Positions 9,811-19,443 of a stretch of DNA of 36,828 bases are shown here, one piece after another. The position numbers were made by a program, and so were the translations under genes. Under the pieces are notes generated by a model that worked only from the letters and a program-made list of their open reading frames with translations, did no database searches and was not told where the DNA came from. Position 1 is the first letter of the stretch; the number at the start of each line of letters is the position of its first letter. The DNA is from Prosthecobacter debontii (GTDB lineage: Bacteria > Verrucomicrobiota > Verrucomicrobiia > Verrucomicrobiales > Verrucomicrobiaceae). The stretch is taken from assembly GCA_945860295.1 (NCBI GenBank), contig CAMAQH010000037.1:1-36828 (forward strand), read 5' to 3'.

Positions 9811-10206
9811 ATGTCTGATCTGCCTTTCCAATACGCCATCTCCCAATCAGTGGACAAAGACACGCGCTATCACCCACACGCCTATGAGTTTGTGCGGGAC
9901 GCGCTTCACGTAGCGGCCAAGATCTTTTGTGAGGGCAAAGAAGACAAGCATGTGACCGGTCAAGAAGTGCTTGAAGGCGTGCGCCAGCACGCACTCGCCG
10001 AATACGGCCCCATGGCCTTCACCATCCTCGCCGAGTGGGGACTGCATCGCGGAGAGGACGTCGGCAACATCGTTTATAACCTCATCGGCACTGGCTACTT
10101 CGGCCGGAACGATGGCGACAGCCTCGAAGACTTCGCAGGCGGCTTTACATTCGAGACAGCTCTAACAGAGCCATTCATGCCCGCCTCACAACGCCTCAAA
10201 GCTTAA
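9811..10206 (+). CDS. Minf_1886 family protein (conserved in Verrucomicrobia and Planctomycetes)
   Basis: A 131-residue soluble protein. I recognise the pattern of the Minf_1886 family: an N-terminal segment with Y-H-x-x-A-Y-E-F-V, a central H-V-T-G-Q-E-V-L-E-G-V-R region and a W-G-L-x-R-G-E-D-V-G-N-I-V-Y-N-L-I segment. The family is described as limited to the PVC group, which supports the taxonomic placement. Function is unknown; no catalytic motif is evident. It stands alone between a terminator and a decayed gene. Confidence 0.8.
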   Translation: MSDLPFQYAISQSVDKDTRYHPHAYEFVRDALHVAAKIFCEGKEDKHVTGQEVLEGVRQHALAEYGPMAFTILAEWGLHRGEDVGNIVYNLIGTGYFGRNDGDSLEDFAGGFTFETALTEPFMPASQRLKA

Positions 10207-10340
10207 ACCGAACTTACGAGTTCGATTTGCGAACGAATTGAAAAACTCGTTTCACGCTAAGCCGCCAAAATATTCTACTTTCGTCACTATAAGAGTGCGG
10301 GGTCATGCTATTCTGGAACTGCGAATTTTCCCCGCACTCC

Positions 10341-11736
10341 ATGAAACTCATCACAAGCTCCGGGTTGCTCACAACCCGGTGGCTGGCGGCTTTTCTGCCA
10401 CTGTCTGAATCCTCAGCGGCCTCCAAAACCAAGGCCCGCGATCCCTCACCAAAACCCGAACCGACACTCGAAGCAGAGTTCTCGATCAACCCGCCGGAGT
10501 TGTCACCCGCCAGCACCATCAAGGTCGTCTTCCCGACGCCGATGATCGCTAAAGAACGTGTCGGCAGCACAGAGGTAGACTCGCTACTGGTCGTCGTGCC
10601 AGCGCTTAAAGGCAGCTTCCAATGGGTGAGCACACGCAGCGGTCAGTTCAAACTGGCGAGGCTCCGAAGTTCAATGCGAACTATGATTTCAAACTACGCA
10701 CAGATTTGAAGGATCTGACCGGTAAAGCACTCTCGACCGACACGCTCGACTCCATAAGCAGCGCGCAGTTCAAAGTGATCGATCAATCTCCGAAGTGGTT
10801 CGACAGCGATGATGCACGCCGCAGTCCGAAGCTCACCTTTGAGTTCAATGACAACGTCGCCCTAAGCAGTGCTGCGAGCAGCATCGTCTTTGTTTCAAAG
10901 AAGCCTGTGCTCAAAGTGGCGGCGAAGGTGCATCATGCCAAGGGCAAGAACTTCGGACGCAATGGCACACCACAAGCGACATGGGCGGAAGAGATCGCGA
11001 AGGTAAAGCCCACGATCACTGAATCGCTTACACTCAGCTTGGCCTAACTCAGAGTTCTGAAGAACTGGCCAAGAGCATCTTGCAATCGCGCAACATTTGT
11101 GGCGAGTGAGGCAACACCTTTGCTAATGCCTGGACCCTCACCGGTCTCGCTGCCTATAAGCGCAGCTTGAAGAATTCCGCAGAACCCCTCCTCGCCCAAG
11201 TGTTATGGAACGCTCAGAAAGCCGAGTTGACCGTCCCTGCCCACCCCGGCAACGCCAAGGTCTCTTTTGAGCTCAATGCAGCGCACTCTGCCGCACCGTT
11301 TAAGATCGAACTGCCCGCCGGACGCAAGGCTTTCTCCTGCCTCGAAGTTCACAGCTTCCCGCAGGATCGTGAGTTCAAATGCGAGAACAAAGGCTATAGC
11401 ATCGAGCGCCAATATGAAAAGCTCCTGCCCGACGGCTCCACCGCTGAGGCTAGTGATCTGCGGGTAGGCGACATGGTCGTCATTTCGCTGAAAATCGAGA
11501 TCGGCGAAGGTGATCGTTACCTCACCATCAATGATCCGCTACCAAGTGTGCTCGAAGCCATCAAACCGGAGTTCGGCACCCAGAACGAACGCGAAGGTGA
11601 TCAACTCCCCAAAAGCATCGAAGCTTGGTCACCCGCTCGCATCGAAGCCATGTGCCAGCCCGACAAATACGGCCTCACCCCGAATCAGCATCTGCGCACC
11701 CTGCCGAGCGGTGGCGGGCAGGTGGCTGGGAAGTGA
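10341..11736 (+). pseudogene. decayed alpha-2-macroglobulin family gene (frameshift, large deletion, nonsense codon)
   Basis: Three successive reading frames make up the two ends of one protein. The first (from ATG 10341) and second (to 11047) read as the N-terminal domains of bacterial alpha-2-macroglobulin (F-S-I-N-P-P-E-L-S-P-A-S-T, F-P-T-P-M, L-K-G-S-F-Q-W-V-S-T-R-S-G) with a frame change near 10650-10656. The third reads as the C-terminus (L-A-K-S-I-L-Q-S-R, then G-N-T-F-A-N-A-W, ending in the last macroglobulin domain). Over a thousand codons between the parts, including the thioester and bait regions, are missing at about 11040. In the third frame TGA 11107-11109 stands where relatives have Trp before G-N-T. 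Intact relatives are large periplasmic protease traps. It cannot make that protein. Confidence 0.8.
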
Positions 11737-11749
11737 TCCTAGAGCTATT

Positions 11750-12649
11750 TCAGCCGCGCACGAGTGTCACAATCACGGCCTTTTGGGCGTGGAGGCGGTT
11801 TTCGGCTTGATCGAAAATGACGGAGGCCTGCTGTTCGAGCACTTCTTCGGTGATCTCTTTGCCGCGATAGGCAGGCAGGCAGTGCATGACGATGGCGTTG
11901 GGTTTGGCTGACTTGAGAAGCTCAGCATTGATCTGCCATGGCTTCAGAGTTTCGATGCGGTCGGCGGCTTCTTGCTCCTTGCCCATGCTGACCCAGACAT
12001 CGGTGTAAATGGCGTCGATGCCATCCACCGCAGCTTGGGGGTCATCAGTGACAGTGACCGTCTTGCCAGGCACGCGGGCCATGAAATCAGCGGCAGGCTG
12101 GAACTCTTTCGGCGCACCGATGACGAGCTCAAAACCAAGACGCGCACTCGCCCAGATCCAGGAGCGGGCCACATTGCAATCGCCATCTCCGAGGAAGCAG
12201 ACACGCTTGCCTTTCCATGTGCCTAGACGCTCATTGGTCGTCTGGAGATCGGCCAAGATCTGGCAGGGATGTTCGTCATCCGTCAGCGCATTGATCGTCG
12301 GGATGCCGCTATATTGGGCAAACTCGACGACATCCTGCTGCGCGAAGGTGCGGATGATAGCGCCATGAATCATGCGACCCATGACACGGGCGGTATCCTT
12401 GATCGGCTCACCTCGACCGAGCTGGATGTCTGCCCCGGAAAGAAACATGACCTGCCCGCCAAGCTCACGCACACCGACCTCAAAACTCACGCGAGTGCGT
12501 GTCGATGATTTGGTGAAGATGAGCGCCCATTGCTGACCCGTCAGCACTTGTGGCGAGGCTTTGCGGTCCTTCTTCAACACGGAGGCAAGGGCGAGAATTT
12601 TCTCGATCTCGTCAGCGTTGAGTTGTTCGATGGAAAGGAGGTTTTTCAT
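11750..12649 (-). CDS. argF: ornithine carbamoyltransferase
   Basis: Joins carbamoyl phosphate and ornithine to give citrulline in arginine synthesis. The 299-residue protein has the carbamoyl-phosphate motif S-S-T-R-T-R (48-53), H-P-C-Q (127-130), a D-G-D-C-N-V-A segment and the ornithine-site motif H-C-L-P near the end. Length is normal. The frame extends to a TTG at 12673, but ATG 12649 begins at the conserved N-terminus, just after the argD stop, so it was preferred. It is the last gene of argB-argD-argF, 20 bp behind argD. Confidence 0.93.
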   Translation of the reverse strand: MKNLLSIEQLNADEIEKILALASVLKKDRKASPQVLTGQQWALIFTKSSTRTRVSFEVGVRELGGQVMFLSGADIQLGRGEPIKDTARVMGRMIHGAIIRTFAQQDVVEFAQYSGIPTINALTDDEHPCQILADLQTTNERLGTWKGKRVCFLGDGDCNVARSWIWASARLGFELVIGAPKEFQPAADFMARVPGKTVTVTDDPQAAVDGIDAIYTDVWVSMGKEQEAADRIETLKPWQINAELLKSAKPNAIVMHCLPAYRGKEITEEVLEQQASVIFDQAENRLHAQKAVIVTLVRG

Positions 12650-12669
12650 GGGAGAACTGGTCAAAAGGA

Positions 12670-13920
12670 TCAAGCTGCCTGGATTTGATCGAGGACAAAT
12701 TTGAAGAGGCTTAGGCCTTCGGCGGCATGGGCTTCGGTGATGTTGAGAGGGGATAGCCAGCGGACGACATTGGGACCAGCAGGTGTAACCATCATGCGGG
12801 CATCGAGCAGCTTTTGAGCAAGGTAGATAGACGGCAGTTTGCCTCCCGATTTCGCGGCAATGGCTTCGGCATCAAGTTCAAAGCCGATGAAGAGACCGAT
12901 CTGGCGAATCTCTTTAATCAGCGAATGATTCCAGGCGCGTGCAGCGGCGGAGATGGCAGCGCCGCGCATGCGCGAGTTGGCGCAGAGTTTATCATCGAGA
13001 ATCGTGCGCAGCGTGGCGATACCGACGGCGCAGGCAAGCGGTGAGCCGCCATAAGTGGTGCCATGTGTTCCTGGGCCGAGCACCTTGCTCAGATCACGGC
13101 GATCATTCACCCAGAAAGAACCGAGCGGGAAGCCGCTGCCGATAGCCTTGGCCCAACTGATGCCGTCGGGCTGGATTTCATCGCCAGGAATGATGCTGCG
13201 CCAGCCAGCCATCTCACCCGCACGGCCAAATCCGACCTGCACTTCATCGAGCAGTAGAAGCAGATCCTTTTCCCGGCACAGGCGCTGAGCCGCACGCAGG
13301 AACTCGGGAGTCACAGCATTCACGCCGCTCTCTCCCTGGATGGGTTCCATTAGAATGGCCACGGTTTTATCGGTGATCGCGGCTTCGAGTGCCTGTAAAT
13401 CATTGAAGGGGGCATACACAAACCCAGGCGGCAGCGGACCGAAGCCGCCGTGTATCTTCTCCTGAGCCGTGGCGGTCATCGCGCCAAAGGTGCGTCCGTG
13501 GAAGGAACCAGTGAAGGTGATGATCTCGTAGCGACCTCCGGTCTGCTGACCATATTTCCGAGCGAGCTTGAGCAGGCCTTCATTCGCCTCGGCACCACTG
13601 TTGCAGAAGAAACACTTGCCGGGGATCTCCACACATTCCTCGACAATGATGCGCGCGAGTTCGGCTTGCTTGTCGATGCAATACCAGTTGGAAACATGGA
13701 TCAGCATATTCGCCTGCTCCGTGATCGCTTTCACCACAGACGGCGGACAATGACCTAGCGGGCAGACGGCCACGCCACCGGCGAAGTCGAGATACTTTTT
13801 CCCATCGCGATCCCACACATGGGAACCTTCGCCTTTCACCGGCCAAACTTGAAAGCGGCCATAGTTCGGCAGCACATATTTTTCCAGCCACGCTGGGTCA
13901 AAATCTTGAGTCTTTTCCAT
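12670..13920 (-). CDS. argD: acetylornithine aminotransferase
   Basis: A 416-residue class III, PLP-dependent aminotransferase. It shows N-S-G-A-E-A-N-E (107-114), S-F-H-G-R-T (139-144), the cofactor-binding D-E-V-Q (225-228), the Schiff-base Lys258 in S-W-A-K-A, and T-H-G-T-T-Y-G-G-S-P. It converts N-acetylglutamate semialdehyde to N-acetylornithine. It lies between argB and argF, which supports ArgD over the close GABA- or ornithine-aminotransferase relatives. An A-A-A-G-G-A sequence touches the ATG with no spacer, so it is unlikely to act as a normal ribosome-binding site. Confidence 0.9.
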   Translation of the reverse strand: MEKTQDFDPAWLEKYVLPNYGRFQVWPVKGEGSHVWDRDGKKYLDFAGGVAVCPLGHCPPSVVKAITEQANMLIHVSNWYCIDKQAELARIIVEECVEIPGKCFFCNSGAEANEGLLKLARKYGQQTGGRYEIITFTGSFHGRTFGAMTATAQEKIHGGFGPLPPGFVYAPFNDLQALEAAITDKTVAILMEPIQGESGVNAVTPEFLRAAQRLCREKDLLLLLDEVQVGFGRAGEMAGWRSIIPGDEIQPDGISWAKAIGSGFPLGSFWVNDRRDLSKVLGPGTHGTTYGGSPLACAVGIATLRTILDDKLCANSRMRGAAISAAARAWNHSLIKEIRQIGLFIGFELDAEAIAAKSGGKLPSIYLAQKLLDARMMVTPAGPNVVRWLSPLNITEAHAAEGLSLFKFVLDQIQAA

Positions 13921-13968
13921 TCCTTTAAATCCTGAAAATTGTTTTCGTCCTACCTGATACGCCTGGAA

Positions 13969-14826
13969 TCAGAGATGAATCTCTGTCCCGATGCCCACGT
14001 CCGTGAAAATTTCCAAGATGAGTGCGTGAGGAATGCGACCGTCGATGAGGTGAACCTTCCCCACACCGCCTCGGAGTGATTCGAGAGACGAGTCCACTTT
14101 GGGTATCATGCCGCCGCTGATGATGCCTTCCTTCTTTAGGGCATCGATGGCTGCTGGATCAAGACTTGGGATCAGCGTGGATTCATCTTTGGGATCACGC
14201 ATCACTCCGCGTACATCGCTGAGAAAGATCAGCTTCGTCGCTTTCAATCGAGTCGCCAGAGCACAGGCGGCGAGATCGGCATTCACGTTGAGCGTCTTGC
14301 CACTGTCGTTCTCACGAGCCACGGGTGACACGACAGGCACAAACTCGCCAGCCACAGCGGCTTGGATCAAACCGAGTTTGCAGCCGGTAACTTCGCCCAC
14401 CCAGCCGAGTTCAGCCTTCATCTTTTCACCGGTGAAAACCTCAGTACCAGGGACACCGACGGCCTTGCCGCCGAAGGCATTGAGCTTGTCCACGATCTCA
14501 GGGTTGATGACGCGCGCCAGGGTTTGCTCGACAATCTTGATCGTCTCCTCATCGGTCACGCGCATCCCATTGATGAACTTGGCTTCGAGGCCGCTTTCCT
14601 GCATGGCCTTCGAGATCGCCTTGCCGCCACCATGCACGATCACGGGATTGATGCCCACGGCTTCGAGGAAGACGACGTCCTTCAAAAAGGTGTTAACCAC
14701 TGCCGGATCTTCCATCGCGCTGCCGCCGACTTTGATCAGGAATGTGCAGCCTCGGAACCCCTGCATATAGGGCAGGGCTTCGAGTAGCACGTCGGCTTTG
14801 CGGGTCTGGGAATCCAAATCGGTCAT
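13969..14826 (-). CDS. argB: acetylglutamate kinase
   Basis: A 285-residue amino-acid kinase fold protein with K-V-G-G-S (32-36), V-H-G-G-G-K for the phosphate loop, N-V-N-A-D in the substrate site and a C-terminal G-G-M-I-P-K. It phosphorylates N-acetylglutamate in the second committed step of arginine synthesis. First gene of the argB-argD-argF run, 48 bp before argD. No arginine-repressor operator was recognised. Confidence 0.93.
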   Translation of the reverse strand: MTDLDSQTRKADVLLEALPYMQGFRGCTFLIKVGGSAMEDPAVVNTFLKDVVFLEAVGINPVIVHGGGKAISKAMQESGLEAKFINGMRVTDEETIKIVEQTLARVINPEIVDKLNAFGGKAVGVPGTEVFTGEKMKAELGWVGEVTGCKLGLIQAAVAGEFVPVVSPVARENDSGKTLNVNADLAACALATRLKATKLIFLSDVRGVMRDPKDESTLIPSLDPAAIDALKKEGIISGGMIPKVDSSLESLRGGVGKVHLIDGRIPHALILEIFTDVGIGTEIHL

Positions 14827-14904
14827 CGGCAGGAGGGGAATGCGAAAGGAAGGGCATCCCCAGGCATCGTCAAGCCCTGTGACGGAAATTTACAGTCACG
14901 ATAA

Positions 14905-17900
14905 TCAATCCCTCGTCACCACGCGGTCGAGATTGAGCAGCACCCCCGCCGTGGTCGTGTAAGCGGCGAGATCCGCGACTTGCAGAGTAGCGTCTGCTTT
15001 GGAAGCGCCTTGTGTGATCGTCTTTGTTGCTTCTTCTGGATGGGCGGTATACCAGACACGGCGCTCATTCCAGCCCTTGAGCAGAAGCTTAATTGCATCA
15101 GGCTCGATGTCACGAGCCGTGGCACGCTGAAAACCATAGGAAATGGCCTCTTGCGGCGTCTTACCGCTCTTCATCATCTGTTCGGCCAGACCACGCTGAG
15201 CTTCGACAAAAGTAACTTCATTGAGCATAGCCAGCGCTTGCAGCGGCGTGTTTGTGCGGCTGCGCTTCACGGTGCATATCTCACGCGTTGGCGCATCAAA
15301 GAGAAGCATCGTCGGCGGTGCGGCGGTGCGTTTCCAGATGGTGTAGAGGCTGCGGCGATACAAGCCATCGCCAACATCTGCCTTGTAGCCGCGCAGGTCG
15401 CCATACTTGCTGGTTTCATCCCACACACCTTCTGGCATGTAGGGCCGCACGCTGGGACCACCGACTTTGGAGACGAGTAGGCCGCCAATGGCGAGAGCCT
15501 GATCGCGCACAACTTCACCGGACAGACGGAAGCGTGGCCCACGAGCCAGCAAGCGATTCTCAGGATCGCGCTCGATCATGGCAGGCGTGACTCTGGAAGT
15601 CTGGCGATAAGCGCGGCTTGTGACCATGAGCTTGAGTACATGTTTCATGTCCCAACCGCTGCGCATGAACTCCGCTGCGAGCCAGTCGAGTAACTCGGGA
15701 TGGATTGGATACTCAGCCTGCACACCAAAGTTCTCCGTCGTCTTGCACAAGCCGACACCAAACAAGCGCTCCCATTGGCGATTCACCCAGACACGCGCCG
15801 TTAGCGGATTGTCTTTCGCCACCAACCATTTGGCTAGGCCGAGACGATTCATCGGAGCCTCCTTAGGCATCGGATTCAGCCAGGCAGGGACAGCCATCGT
15901 CACTTTTGTCGTGGGCTTGTCATACTCACCGCGTGTCAGGATGTAGGCATCTCGGGTGGCCTTGGCCTCCCTCATCACCATCGTGGTTGGCAGAGCGTTA
16001 TCGAAGTCGCTCAAAGCCTTCTGCTTCACTGCGACGAGATCGTTCGCGCGCTTCACGGGACTGTCCACGGTGGCGAGGTAATAATGCTCAAGCTCCTTTG
16101 TCTGCGCCGGCGTGCGCTTCGCAGAAGCTAGAATGGCTTTGATCTTCGCTAGATCGGCGTTGCCATCGAGCTTCACATTCGCAGCGGGCAAAGCCGTGCC
16201 ACTAAGTCGAAAGCGTCCGATGTTATGTCCGCCAATCGCTTCATGGCGCAGACGCAGAAGCACCTGCGCGCCTTCCGTGTAGCTCACCGGACGCTCCAGC
16301 AAAAACATAGCGCGGCGATTCTCTTTCTTCGTCGGACCATCAATGGCCCATCCAGAGCGACGCCCCTTCTTAAGCACGTTGGCAATCTCGTAACCCTTCT
16401 GGCTGTAGTCGGCTTCCGCCGTTGCTAAAGTCTGTTGCTCCGGTTTGCCACCCGCCTTCTGGATGAAGACATCAAAGTCGCTGAGCACGAAATTGCCATT
16501 GCTGTTGCGACCCAGACTTTGTTCAGGCAATGACGGATCGGTGAAGCATTCGAGCAGGAAACCGGAGACGCCATCCTTCGGCATCGGCGCATCGAAAAGA
16601 TACGTATCCTTCTGTGGGTTAGGTCCGCTGGCTAGGTAGCTTCCGTCTGGCTGACGTGTGAGTTTCGCGCCCTTTTCATTGAGTTTGGAAACGACCTGCG
16701 TGGGTTCCAGTGGCAACCATGCGGACTTCCGAGCAGTGAGTTTTGCGCCAGCCTCTTTTTCCCAGGCAGCGAGTAGCGTTGGAAGTGTTTTATTTGCCTC
16801 AGCTGCCGCCTTTTGAGCTGACTCGATCTCCATCTTCATTTTCACGATCTGAGTGTCCTGCTCAGGCATCGTGACATTCATGATCGGCACAGAATTCCCA
16901 CCGCTGCGATTTGATGCGCCCTGAATCGTGCCGCTTTCCTCGACGTTGTTGAAGAAGGCGAACATGGAATAGAAATCCTTCTGCGTGATCGGGTCATACT
17001 TGTGATCATGGCAACGCGCGCAGTTCATCGTCAAGCCGAGCCAGGTGAAGCTGGTCGTCTCCACGCGGTCGATGATGTTCTCAATGCGCCACTCTTCAGC
17101 GATGATGCCCCCTTCCCCGTTGATGCGGTGATTGCGATTGAAACCTGTGGCGACAAGCTGGCTCTGCTTTGCGTTCGGCAGCAGATCACCTGCGATCTGC
17201 TCGATGGTGAACTGATCAAAAGGCTTGTTGTCGTTAAAGGCCTGAATCACCCAGTCACGCCAAGGCCACATACTGCGGCTGCTATCCGTCTGGAAGCCGT
17301 TGCTGTCCGCATAACGCGCAAAGTCCAGCCACTCGCGGGCCATGTGCTCGCCGTAGTGAGGGCTTTGCAGGAGACGGTCCACGACGGAGTCGAATGAAGA
17401 GTTCCCAGTGACGAATGACGAGACTTCTTCCGGCGTCGGCGGCAGTCCGGTGAGGTCCAGAGTCACGCGACGGTTTAGTGTGGCGGCATCGGCTTCAGGG
17501 GAGAAAGCCAGGCCTTCTTTCTGCAAGCGTTTCTCTAATAGCGCATCAATACCACCTGCACTCGGTTGCACCGGTTCAAAGGCCCAGTGGCCTTGATAGT
17601 CGGCACCTTCGTTGATCCACTGTTTCAGCAGCGCCGCTTCCGCCTTGGACACAGGCTTATGGACCTTCGATGGCGGCATAAGATCGTCCGCATCTGTCGT
17701 GGTGACTCGGGTAAAAAGCTCACTCTCATCCGGCTTGCCCGGCACGATAGCCACCGCGCCAGACTTGGAAGGTTTGAGCGCCTGCTCGCGCCGATCCAAC
17801 CGCAGCTCGCCCTTGCGCTCCTTTTCATCGAACCCGTGGCAATGAAAACACTTGTCCGAGAGGATGGGCCGGATGTCGCGATTGAACACGATCTTTCCCG

Positions 17901-17949
17901 CCTGGGCAGATGAGGCGAGAGTAATAATAATTAACAGAGGTCGAAGCAT
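14905..17949 (-). CDS. exported PSCyt1-PSCyt2-PSD1 protein with c-type haem motif
   Basis: A 1014-residue protein with a signal peptide (1-17) and a haem-binding C-F-H-C-H at residues 34-38. It then follows the order known from Planctomycetes/Verrucomicrobia: planctomycete cytochrome C domain (about 20-110), DUF1549/PSCyt2 (about 130-330), a middle beta-rich insert with a coiled segment, and DUF1553/PSD1 in the C-terminal third. Conserved stretches include R-E-W-L-D-F-A-R-Y-A-D-S-N-G and R-V-W-V-N-R. Function is unproven; these proteins are linked to polysaccharide or sulfatase-related surface systems. Most such genes sit beside a DUF1501 gene; none is seen here, so this is an orphan copy. 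Confidence 0.87.
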   Translation of the reverse strand: MLRPLLIIITLASSAQAGKIVFNRDIRPILSDKCFHCHGFDEKERKGELRLDRREQALKPSKSGAVAIVPGKPDESELFTRVTTTDADDLMPPSKVHKPVSKAEAALLKQWINEGADYQGHWAFEPVQPSAGGIDALLEKRLQKEGLAFSPEADAATLNRRVTLDLTGLPPTPEEVSSFVTGNSSFDSVVDRLLQSPHYGEHMAREWLDFARYADSNGFQTDSSRSMWPWRDWVIQAFNDNKPFDQFTIEQIAGDLLPNAKQSQLVATGFNRNHRINGEGGIIAEEWRIENIIDRVETTSFTWLGLTMNCARCHDHKYDPITQKDFYSMFAFFNNVEESGTIQGASNRSGGNSVPIMNVTMPEQDTQIVKMKMEIESAQKAAAEANKTLPTLLAAWEKEAGAKLTARKSAWLPLEPTQVVSKLNEKGAKLTRQPDGSYLASGPNPQKDTYLFDAPMPKDGVSGFLLECFTDPSLPEQSLGRNSNGNFVLSDFDVFIQKAGGKPEQQTLATAEADYSQKGYEIANVLKKGRRSGWAIDGPTKKENRRAMFLLERPVSYTEGAQVLLRLRHEAIGGHNIGRFRLSGTALPAANVKLDGNADLAKIKAILASAKRTPAQTKELEHYYLATVDSPVKRANDLVAVKQKALSDFDNALPTTMVMREAKATRDAYILTRGEYDKPTTKVTMAVPAWLNPMPKEAPMNRLGLAKWLVAKDNPLTARVWVNRQWERLFGVGLCKTTENFGVQAEYPIHPELLDWLAAEFMRSGWDMKHVLKLMVTSRAYRQTSRVTPAMIERDPENRLLARGPRFRLSGEVVRDQALAIGGLLVSKVGGPSVRPYMPEGVWDETSKYGDLRGYKADVGDGLYRRSLYTIWKRTAAPPTMLLFDAPTREICTVKRSRTNTPLQALAMLNEVTFVEAQRGLAEQMMKSGKTPQEAISYGFQRATARDIEPDAIKLLLKGWNERRVWYTAHPEEATKTITQGASKADATLQVADLAAYTTTAGVLLNLDRVVTRD

Positions 17950-18027
17950 GAGTTCACATCATACGAGCCAATGAAGCATTTCTCACTTCCTGTGACCGGC
18001 TTCTTCGCTCAAACGTAAAGTCCACTC

Positions 18028-19443
18028 ATGCCGAAACACGACACCGTCATCCATTGGTTCCGCCGCGATCTGCGCCTCACGGACAACACTGCCCTCAACA
18101 TGGCGGCAATAGATGGTGCGCAGGTGGTGCCTGTTTATGTGCTCAGTGATTGGCAGAAGACGCATCACTGGACGGGCAGCATCAGGCAGCAGTTTCTCTG
18201 TGGTTGCCTGGAGTCGCTGGCGAAGAATGTGGAGACGCTCGGCAGCAAACTCATCCTGCGCACGGGTCGTGCAGATCTGGAGATCGAGAAACTGATCAAA
18301 GAGACAAAGGCGAGCGCAGTGTATTTCAATCGCGACTATGACCCCTACGGCCGCGAAATGGAGAAGAAGGTGCAGGCGGTCTGCGCTCGCTATGCCGTGT
18401 CGTGTCACAGCTTCAAAGACCGCGTGCTTCATGAAGCGGGGGAAGTGCTGACCGGCAGTGGCGGGCCGTATCGTGTCTATACACCGTATTCTCGCAATTG
18501 GTTAGCTTTGGACAAGACAGCTCCGCTGGGTAAAGCGAAGACGCTGGGAGCGGCGAGCACGATCCCGAGTGATCCGCTGCCGACACTCGATCATTGGCAG
18601 CTACCGGCCACAGCGGCGACACTGCCTGCGCCAGGTGAGAGAGCGGCGCGTGAGCGAATGAAGAGCTTCATCGAAAACCGCACGCTGATGAGCTATGCGC
18701 AGAAGCGAAACACGCCCGCTGGCGTCAGCACTTCTAGGCTTGGTCAGGACTTGCGCTTTGGGTTGATCTCGATCCGTGAGCTTCATGCTCAGTGCATGGC
18801 GGCTGCGGCACTGGCCACGACTGCGGATGCTCGCACCTCGATCGAGACCTATATCAAGGAGCTGGCGTGGCGTGAGTTTTATCTGGCGATCCTGTGGTTC
18901 TATCCATCTGTGTTTGAAGAGGAGTTCTCCACCGACTTTCGTAGTATGCCCTGGCCGGGCAGCGATGAAGATTTCACCGCCTGGAGCCAGGGTCGCACGG
19001 GCTTTCCCATCGTCGACGCAGGGATGCGTGAGCTGCTCAATACTGGCTTCATGCACAACCGCGTGCGCATGATCGTGTCGATGTTTCTCACCAAGGATCT
19101 GCACTGCCACTGGAAGCTCGGCGAGAGCTTCTTCATGCAGCATTTAGTCGATGGAGAGAACGCCAGTAACAACGGCGGCTGGCAGTGGAGCGCAGGCACG
19201 GGAGCTGATGCCGCACCGTATTTCCGCATTCAGAATCCGTGGACACAAACGAAGAACTACGATCCCGACGGAGCCTACATCCGCCAATGGGTGCCGGAGC
19301 TCAAAGGCGTGTCACCCGAGCGCTTCCAAGCTCCGCCGAAAGATGGCCGTGCACTGGCTCCTGGCTATCCACTGCCCATCGTCGATCACGGCACCGAGCG
19401 CGAGCGCACGCTGGCGATGTTTGCGAAGTATCGGCAGAAGTGA
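18028..19443 (+). CDS. phr: deoxyribodipyrimidine photolyase (class I)
   Basis: Repairs UV-induced cyclobutane pyrimidine dimers using light and FADH-. The 471-residue protein begins with the antenna-domain motif W-F-R-R-D-L-R-L-T-D-N. The FAD-binding helical domain has W-R-E-F-Y, D-A-G-M-R-E-L, H-N-R-x-R-M-I-V, N-N-G-G-W-Q-W and, near the end, R-I-Q-N-P. N-N-G-G-W-Q-W with D-A-A-P-Y favours CPD photolyase over cryptochrome. Its stop (TGA 19441-19443) directly abuts the stop of the convergent next gene. Confidence 0.92.
   Translation: MPKHDTVIHWFRRDLRLTDNTALNMAAIDGAQVVPVYVLSDWQKTHHWTGSIRQQFLCGCLESLAKNVETLGSKLILRTGRADLEIEKLIKETKASAVYFNRDYDPYGREMEKKVQAVCARYAVSCHSFKDRVLHEAGEVLTGSGGPYRVYTPYSRNWLALDKTAPLGKAKTLGAASTIPSDPLPTLDHWQLPATAATLPAPGERAARERMKSFIENRTLMSYAQKRNTPAGVSTSRLGQDLRFGLISIRELHAQCMAAAALATTADARTSIETYIKELAWREFYLAILWFYPSVFEEEFSTDFRSMPWPGSDEDFTAWSQGRTGFPIVDAGMRELLNTGFMHNRVRMIVSMFLTKDLHCHWKLGESFFMQHLVDGENASNNGGWQWSAGTGADAAPYFRIQNPWTQTKNYDPDGAYIRQWVPELKGVSPERFQAPPKDGRALAPGYPLPIVDHGTERERTLAMFAKYRQK

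Noticed and set aside
14099-14770. 223-codon frame opposite argB
   Set aside because: Shadow of a clear acetylglutamate kinase gene.
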